DNA of 64,000 nucleotides from Candidatus Dojkabacteria bacterium (GTDB taxonomy: Bacteria > Patescibacteria > Dojkabacteria > SC72 > JAFGCJ01): assembly GCA_016932785.1 (NCBI GenBank), contig JAFGCJ010000002.1, positions 434,001 through 498,000 on the forward strand, given 5' to 3'. The translations under genes were made by a program, and so were the position numbers. Under the pieces are notes generated by a model. The model saw nothing but the letters and a program-made list of their open reading frames with translations, was not told where the DNA came from and ran no database searches. Shown here piece by piece: positions 58,780-64,000 of the stretch (position 1 is the stretch's first letter; each line of letters opens with the position of its first letter).

Positions 58780-60231
58780 CTAGCCACTGAATAGTCCTCC
58801 AATTAAAGGTATCTTTCCAGCAGTCTTCTTGACACCCTCTACGGCAGCGGCAATACCCTTAGACTCAACGACTGACAGAGCTTCATTTATTATTCCAGGA
58901 GCACCAGCCGCCATGAGATAACCGACAATTACCAGTATTGGCTTTAATAGCAAGATTCCTTCAGGTGAATCATCTCCTCCTCCAAGAAAAGATATAGGTG
59001 TAACATTGCCAAAGTCTGCTGAATGACCTACATATCTTGCCAGATTAACAAGAAATAGAACTACAGGGAAAACCAATGTACTTGAGACCACCCTCTTAAG
59101 CCATTCAATAATAGAAGAAGATTTTCCAGGTAGAGAGCCAAAAAGGATAAATACAGGACCAAAGATCAAGTCTATTAACAGCTTGAAATATGCCATAACA
59201 AGAGTAACATAGACTTTGATCGCAGCGTAAAGAGCAATTAGAGCTATAATCAAAAGCATTAGTAGAGGAAGAATTCCGCCAATAGCGGTACCTATCAATG
59301 CTCCAGGAACGTTACCTATAATAGCACCTACGATTGCCCCACCAACAAGTCCGACTCCTAGACCTATTCCCACAGCACCAACACCAGGAACTGCTGTAAA
59401 TGCATCCAAAAACATACCCAGGAAGGAAGGGGGTAAAGCAGAAGGCTGAAAACCTCCCAAATAGCTAACATTTCCCATATAGTTAATAATCATCAGTGAT
59501 AACAGCCTACCAAAGTCCATGATGACGCCTACGAGCGCAAAACTAAAGGTCACAAGAATAAGTCCAATTACAACTCCAGGGATTGTGTTCATTATTCCCA
59601 CAGTAACCTGACCACCAATCTTGGAGCGGAACATTATCATAAAACCAGCAACGATAAGAATAACTACAAAACCCGCATACGCTATATTTCTAAACATTTC
59701 CCACAGACCTTCAACTCCAGCTTCGTCTCTAAGATAGGTATATCCCTGCATCTGAGCATATACTGAACCATTTGTATCCTGTCCAGGAACCCATTGTCTT
59801 GCAAGATGACCAGGAAGATCCATTCCAGGAGGGTCATAAAGAAGAGCACTTACATTATCATCAACAATGGCGATCCCACCCCTTCTTGTAAAAGTAGACA
59901 CGCCCTCTCCATCCGCACCAGCGAAAGAATCAGATCCAAATAGAAGCATAGATGCTGTGATCATAGATGCTAAAGAGTTACCTGAGTTCAAGTTCTGGAG
60001 ACTAGGCCCCGAATCAGTTATGTCCTCAACAGCACTGGTCATATCACCATAAGTACCCACCGCGTCAATCTGTATAGTGTCATCAGCCAAAACTGATGAA
60101 AGCACGCCAATAAAGAGGAACTGCGATACAACTATTGTAAAAAAAATCGCAATCTTATCCCTACTTTTATCCAGCCACGTCACAAAGGCGGAAAGTCTGT
60201 CAATCGACCTCGAAAATTTCGATAATTTCAT
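58780..60231 (-). CDS. Polytopic membrane protein, VirB6/TrbL-like (tentative)
   Basis: 483 residues, signal-like helix (about 22-48), an outer segment to ~170, then seven or so hydrophobic helices including a Gly-rich bundle (IGLGVGLVGGAIVGAIIGNVPGALIGTAIGGIL near 285-320). The layout (long outer N-terminus, later dense helices, hydrophilic C-terminus) is that of VirB6/TrbL components of type IV secretion systems often found in CPR genomes. No ATPase (VirB4/VirD4) is in this window. 18 nt from the 60250 gene, so co-transcribed. Confidence 0.6.
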   Translation of the reverse strand: MKLSKFSRSIDRLSAFVTWLDKSRDKIAIFFTIVVSQFLFIGVLSSVLADDTIQIDAVGTYGDMTSAVEDITDSGPSLQNLNSGNSLASMITASMLLFGSDSFAGADGEGVSTFTRRGGIAIVDDNVSALLYDPPGMDLPGHLARQWVPGQDTNGSVYAQMQGYTYLRDEAGVEGLWEMFRNIAYAGFVVILIVAGFMIMFRSKIGGQVTVGIMNTIPGVVIGLILVTFSFALVGVIMDFGRLLSLMIINYMGNVSYLGGFQPSALPPSFLGMFLDAFTAVPGVGAVGIGLGVGLVGGAIVGAIIGNVPGALIGTAIGGILPLLMLLIIALIALYAAIKVYVTLVMAYFKLLIDLIFGPVFILFGSLPGKSSSIIEWLKRVVSSTLVFPVVLFLVNLARYVGHSADFGNVTPISFLGGGDDSPEGILLLKPILVIVGYLMAAGAPGIINEALSVVESKGIAAAVEGVKKTAGKIPLIGGLFSG

Positions 60232-60249
60232 TTCTTATCTATTTTAAAA

Positions 60250-61725
60250 TTAAATCGCAACATCTGCGCCCCAAACTTGTTTAAGATAGTAATTTGGATC
60301 ACAGCATGGATCTTCTTCTACGTTACAGGGAGGACTCTCAAGAAGCTCCTCCTGATGTTTGTACCAGTCCGAGGACCACCAAACACAATATGTATCTATA
60401 AGTTTTCCGCAAACTCTCGCCGTACACTCTGATGCAACAGGAAAATCCGGCATATTCGGAAGTATTTCAGGAACGGTACCATCTGCATACACACTGCGGA
60501 GGAATTCATCACTTGGAGGTGTTCCTAGTGCAACCAATGTATCATGCGCCATATCAAGAGATTTTGGAGGCGCCTCCTGGTTGAAACCAAAAGGATTCAT
60601 TATATTAATAACTACCTGATAACTGGCTTTGCAACTTCCCTTCTCACTACAGTCTTCATATGATTCCGGTGAGAAAATTTTCTTAAATGTGTAGGATATA
60701 CCACCAAAAAGCTTCTCAAACCAATTCATGCATACTGTCCTTCCTTCAACCACAGCCACAGGAACGATACACTCCTGATCTTCTGTATTTACTCGTGCAT
60801 ATGGAAAATCCCCCATAGGTGGATTCAGAAGCGTCACTACCTTATCCTTCGGAGCATTTTCGGCTAACTGTCCCCAAGGATTAGGACAACCTGTATTAAT
60901 TGTACCTAAATTTGTACCCTCACATCCCGGGGTTGCAGCCTTTACCGTTGCATCACCGCCCTCTGTGGGACCCTCTACATCTTCCCCAACTGCTTGGGCA
61001 TACATATGAAACTCATAGGGCGAGATTCCCTTGGTAGAAACGCCCATAGTAGGAACTAAATCAGGAGTAAGCAAATGATCTCCAAAATTATTACCCTGAG
61101 CATCATACTCAAATACACTCTCCTCTGCATTCCATTTAGCATACACATTTCCACCTCCACCAAGATCCTTGTTAATATCAGAATATTCACAGGCCTTGGT
61201 CATACTTATGTTATAGGGATTACCATCATTATCTGCCAATCCAGCCCAGTGCTCAGGAATAGTCACAGACACAACTTCAACAGGACAATCCCGGCTCCCA
61301 TAATACATCCCAACATCAGGATCTAAAGATGCGTGACCGGTCATATTTACCTTTTCTTCCTGTCTTGAGCAAACATAGGGTACTCCTCCAATTGTCGTCC
61401 CGCCACAGTAAGGACTTACATCGGAAAGAATCCCCAACACATCACCTGAATCACTGGATCCTGCAGATGTTGAACCAGATGTCACTCGAACTGGCGTAAG
61501 TTCAACTGTATCTGTGTTCTGCAGTACTGACAAAGGGCCTTCATCACTTGCATTTTGATCATCAAAGCTATCACCCGTTCCCTCTTTTTTCCCTTGGAAA
61601 TTTACTACAAATACAATTACAAGTGAAAAAAATATCATGAACAACAGAACATAAAGGCCATGATATTCTTCAGTCCGTTTAACAAAATTGCCTAATTTTC
61701 CTAAAGAAATCTTCATCAAAAACAT
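60250..61725 (-). CDS. Cys-rich single-pass extracellular protein
   Basis: 491 residues: a basic cytoplasmic N-terminus, one transmembrane helix (about 22-45), then a Ser/Thr/Asp linker and a large outer domain containing about eighteen Cys (for example CGGTTIGGVPYVC, CPVEVV, EDCSEKGSCKASY, PPCNVEEDPCCDPN), suggesting several disulfides. No domain recognised. First gene of the four-gene cassette and likely its surface-exposed component. Confidence 0.6.
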   Translation of the reverse strand: MFLMKISLGKLGNFVKRTEEYHGLYVLLFMIFFSLVIVFVVNFQGKKEGTGDSFDDQNASDEGPLSVLQNTDTVELTPVRVTSGSTSAGSSDSGDVLGILSDVSPYCGGTTIGGVPYVCSRQEEKVNMTGHASLDPDVGMYYGSRDCPVEVVSVTIPEHWAGLADNDGNPYNISMTKACEYSDINKDLGGGGNVYAKWNAEESVFEYDAQGNNFGDHLLTPDLVPTMGVSTKGISPYEFHMYAQAVGEDVEGPTEGGDATVKAATPGCEGTNLGTINTGCPNPWGQLAENAPKDKVVTLLNPPMGDFPYARVNTEDQECIVPVAVVEGRTVCMNWFEKLFGGISYTFKKIFSPESYEDCSEKGSCKASYQVVINIMNPFGFNQEAPPKSLDMAHDTLVALGTPPSDEFLRSVYADGTVPEILPNMPDFPVASECTARVCGKLIDTYCVWWSSDWYKHQEELLESPPCNVEEDPCCDPNYYLKQVWGADVAI

Positions 61726-61782
61726 TCTAAACTAACTAATTATCGAATACAAGCTTTTGCTAAGTTAATAATGTAATCCTCC

Positions 61783-62838
61783 TCACAAGATCAGCATGCT
61801 ATCACCATAACTAAGAAATCTGTAGCCTTTCTCAATCGCCTCTCTATACGCCTCCAAAATAAAGTCTGTTCCAGCAAATGCACAAACAAGAACCAGCAAA
61901 CTAGATCTCGGCCGATGAAAATTCGTAATAAGAGCATCAGTAATCTTAAAATTATACCCTGGATACACATAAAGATCCGTCTCGCCGCTATAGATGTTCA
62001 CCTTTCGGCTGGAAACAGCCGATGTCTCGATAGCTCTCAAGGCCGTAGTACCAAATACAAACACACGTCCATCACAACTATTCACCATTCTGGCCGCCTC
62101 GTCTTTTACCTCCATGAACTCTTCATGGATTTTAAAGTCTTCAATCTGTTCAGTATTAACTGGAGCAAATGTTCCCCATCCGACAACAAGGTTCACATAC
62201 GTTGTGTCAACTCCTTTTGCCGCAAACTTACCAAGAAGCTCTTTTGTGACATTAAGACTTGCTGTATTCGAAGCGACAGACCCTTCCTTTCGAGCAAAGA
62301 CCGTATTATATCGCACCTTATCCTCTTTACTATCAGGCCTGTCAATATATGGAGGAAGAGGAACATGACCATATTTTTCCATTATTTCCTTAGCATCACG
62401 TGTCGCAATAATAAATCCAGACTCACCCTCCTTCCTGTTTACAACAAATATTTCAAGACCACCAATCTTCAACTTATCACCGATCTTTACATGTCGAGCC
62501 CTACCCACAAGACAATACCAAAACTCCATACCTTCATAATCATTTTTGTTTAGATCTCCAGAGATACCCGCACCTGCAATCTTATTCAAAAAGAAAACTT
62601 CGACTTTTCTTCCCGTTCTGGCAACAACGGGATATGTTCTTGCCCAGATAACCTTGGTCTCGTTTAGTACCGCCAAGTCACCACTAGTCATATACTCCAC
62701 TATATCGGCATATTTTCGGTGTTTTATTGTCCTGTTCTTCCTATCTAAAACCATCAATCTGCTATCGCCTCTAGTTTCCGGAGGATACTGGGCAATTAAT
62801 TCTTCTGGCAGGTCATACTCAAAAGTTGAAGTCTTCAC
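61783..62838 (-). CDS. queA: S-adenosylmethionine:tRNA ribosyltransferase-isomerase QueA
   Basis: Converts preQ1-34 tRNA to epoxyqueuosine using the ribosyl of SAM. 351 residues: FEYDLPEELIAQYPPETRGDSRLMVLDRKN at the start, DLAVLNETKVIWAR near 50, YGHVPLPPYIDR near 155, NTVFARKEGSVASNTASLNVTKEL near 180 (family: YQTVYAKxxGSVAAPTAGLHFT; the TAGLHF motif reads TASLNV), VGWGTFAPVNTEQI near 220 and YPGYNFKITDALITNFHRPRSSLLVLVCAF near 295-325. It precedes the four-gene membrane cassette, followed by tgt. Confidence 0.94.
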   Translation of the reverse strand: MKTSTFEYDLPEELIAQYPPETRGDSRLMVLDRKNRTIKHRKYADIVEYMTSGDLAVLNETKVIWARTYPVVARTGRKVEVFFLNKIAGAGISGDLNKNDYEGMEFWYCLVGRARHVKIGDKLKIGGLEIFVVNRKEGESGFIIATRDAKEIMEKYGHVPLPPYIDRPDSKEDKVRYNTVFARKEGSVASNTASLNVTKELLGKFAAKGVDTTYVNLVVGWGTFAPVNTEQIEDFKIHEEFMEVKDEAARMVNSCDGRVFVFGTTALRAIETSAVSSRKVNIYSGETDLYVYPGYNFKITDALITNFHRPRSSLLVLVCAFAGTDFILEAYREAIEKGYRFLSYGDSMLIL

Positions 62839-62906
62839 AGATTCTTTATAAGAATAAAATCTAATGCTACAATTAGTACATTAATTCAGGTCAAGATTAT
62901 ATTACA

Positions 62907-63884
62907 ATGGAGCCAATAAGAACAGTTTTCATAGGAACATCAGAAGAAGGAGTGTCTTCTCTTGAAGGCATAATCGCCCATAAAGATTTCGATGTTGTAG
63001 GTGTTGTCACACAGCCAGACAAACCAGTAGGAAGGAAACAAGAACTAACTCCAACTCCAATTAAAACAATTGCTCTATCAAAAAAAATCAAGCTATACAC
63101 GCCACAGAACAAACTTCAATCATACAAAGATATGCTTGAAGAAACCGACCCCGAACTGATAGTTACAATAGCCTTTGGCGAATTCTTACCAAGAATTGTT
63201 ATTGATTACCCAAAATATAAATGCATTAATATTCACTATTCCCTCTTACCTCAGCTCAGAGGCGCCGTCCCTGTTCAAATGGCCATACTGGAAGGTCTAG
63301 AAAAAACCGGAGTAACAATTCAGATAATGGAGGTAGAATGTGATACTGGACCAATCCTAGCCCAGAAAGAAATTTCCATAGAACCAAAAGACACAACACC
63401 TACTCTAAAAGAAAAGCTTATTGAGTCAGGCCAGAATCTCCTAATTGAAACACTAGTTCCATGGGTTAATGGCAAAATAACCCCAACGAAACAGAAATGC
63501 GATTGTCCTGAATATTGCTTCAAAAAAGATATCTCAAAGGAAAATGCTGAAATAGATTGGGAAAGAATGGATCCCGAATACATTGAACGCATGGTACGGG
63601 CACTGCTTCCCTGGCCGGTAGCATGGACTACTCACAATGGAAAAAGGATCAAGATTTACGAAGCTGAACTTGCAGAGCTAAATATAGAATCTTCTCCGGG
63701 TGAGATTATTATTATGAACAAAGAAATATACTTCACAACTAAAGATCCTAATAAGTCACTCAAGGTCACTTCACTACAACCTGAAGGGAAGAATATCATG
63801 AAGGCAGAACAATTTATCTGCGGCTGGAAGGGAAAAGGATATAGCACATCCCCGAACAATAACGATCAAGGCTGTCCTGATTAG
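62907..63884 (+). CDS. fmt: Methionyl-tRNA formyltransferase
   Basis: Formylates initiator Met-tRNA. 325 residues: RTVFIGTSEEGVSSLEGI, VVGVVTQPDKPVGRKQELTPTPIK near 30-50, VTIAFGEFLPRIVIDYPKYKCINIHYSLLPQLRGAVPVQMAILEG (catalytic Asn-x-His) near 85-130, ETGVTIQ-like KTGVTIQIMEVECDTGPILA with the catalytic Asp near 140-155, and a C-terminal OB domain with VRALLPWPVAWTTHNGKRIKIYEA. The His in NIHYS replaces the more common NxHGS context (Gly to Tyr). Convergent with rnpB, 2 nt away. Confidence 0.95.
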   Translation: MEPIRTVFIGTSEEGVSSLEGIIAHKDFDVVGVVTQPDKPVGRKQELTPTPIKTIALSKKIKLYTPQNKLQSYKDMLEETDPELIVTIAFGEFLPRIVIDYPKYKCINIHYSLLPQLRGAVPVQMAILEGLEKTGVTIQIMEVECDTGPILAQKEISIEPKDTTPTLKEKLIESGQNLLIETLVPWVNGKITPTKQKCDCPEYCFKKDISKENAEIDWERMDPEYIERMVRALLPWPVAWTTHNGKRIKIYEAELAELNIESSPGEIIIMNKEIYFTTKDPNKSLKVTSLQPEGKNIMKAEQFICGWKGKGYSTSPNNNDQGCPD

Positions 63885-63886
63885 GG

Positions 63887-64000
63887 GACTAAGCAGCTCA
63901 TAAGCCGGATTCTGTTTCAGATGACTATCTCTCTTCCCGCTAACCCCTAGCACAAAATTTCGTATAAACATATCTTATGCCACAAGTTAGCGGGACCCAT
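63887..64000 (-). ncRNA. rnpB: RNase P RNA, 3' part (continues beyond window)
   Basis: Minus strand ends with CCGCTAACTTGTGGCATAAG ... GGGGTTAGCGGGAAGAGAGA, then ACAGAATCCGGCTTATGAGC, the universally conserved P4/J2-4 and 3' end of bacterial RNase P RNA. The GTTAGCGGG helix pairs with CCCGCTAAC upstream. The 5' part lies outside the window. The exact 3' end is approximate. Confidence 0.93.

Noticed and set aside
1..64000. UGA recoded to glycine (SR1/Gracilibacteria code)
   Set aside because: TGA ends clear full-length genes such as mscL at 3476-3478, and in-frame TGA is absent from conserved genes.

Overview
The window looks like a chromosomal segment of an AT-rich Candidate Phyla Radiation (Patescibacteria) bacterium. 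This rests on very tight gene packing with overlapping stops and starts, many small membrane-anchored proteins of unknown function, a gene set dominated by translation, RNA modification and envelope functions, Gram-positive-style envelope enzymes (sortase, two L,D-transpeptidases, lipoproteins), and RNase Y with its usual YmdB neighbour. TGA is used as a normal stop, so this is not a recoded SR1/Gracilibacteria genome. The exact phylum cannot be fixed from the window alone.

Layout. 1-2932: recA-sppA-recX-(recJ) on the minus strand. 3071-8169: MscL, an L,D-transpeptidase, then a metabolic pair (tungsten-type aldehyde ferredoxin oxidoreductase plus Ldh-type dehydrogenase) and CutA. 8200-20144: XRE-GAF regulator, rlmN, a ferritin-like protein, UbiB kinase, YvcK, CarD, glmS and a RecB-like nuclease. 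20145-28797: epimerase, tRNA-Pro, miaB, DUF4446, DUF3048, a wHTH/nucleotidyltransferase protein, a very divergent SecD-like pair and miaA. 28790-33967: serS and thrS, each with an elaborate leader, flanking a secreted trypsin-like protease. 34301-35215: a compositionally foreign lipoprotein. 35335-43533: ABC-2 permeases, a lysS fusion, an unidentified structured RNA and glyQS. 43530-49255: two Gre factors, trmD, tRNA-Glu, a second L,D-transpeptidase, a sortase and a UMP-kinase-like protein. 49271-54080: CAP protein, HU, ymdB and rny. 54347-62838: tgt and queA bracketing a four-gene membrane/M23 cassette. 62907-64000: fmt and the 3' part of RNase P RNA.

The most interesting system is a pair of homologous transcription attenuators upstream of serS and thrS. 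Each has a -10 box placed 10 nt before a short leader ORF. The two leader peptides share a common scaffold (M-x3-[IV]-F-x-QNLVSS) and then diverge into five consecutive Ser codons before serS and five consecutive Thr codons plus a stop before thrS. Downstream, a 9-bp antiterminator helix is mutually exclusive with a U-tailed terminator, and its two copies differ by compensatory changes. This reads as ribosome-mediated attenuation of aminoacyl-tRNA synthetase genes by interchangeable codon cassettes. A second near-identical 14-nt block (potential micro-ORF M[KQ]RHLP) follows both terminators. Other notable points are leaderless promoters, a LysRS-DUF2000 fusion, a ThrRS lacking editing domains and apparently one zinc ligand, a divergent Tgt, a degenerate M23 domain, a sortase without a canonical start, and a possible regulatory leader on greA.
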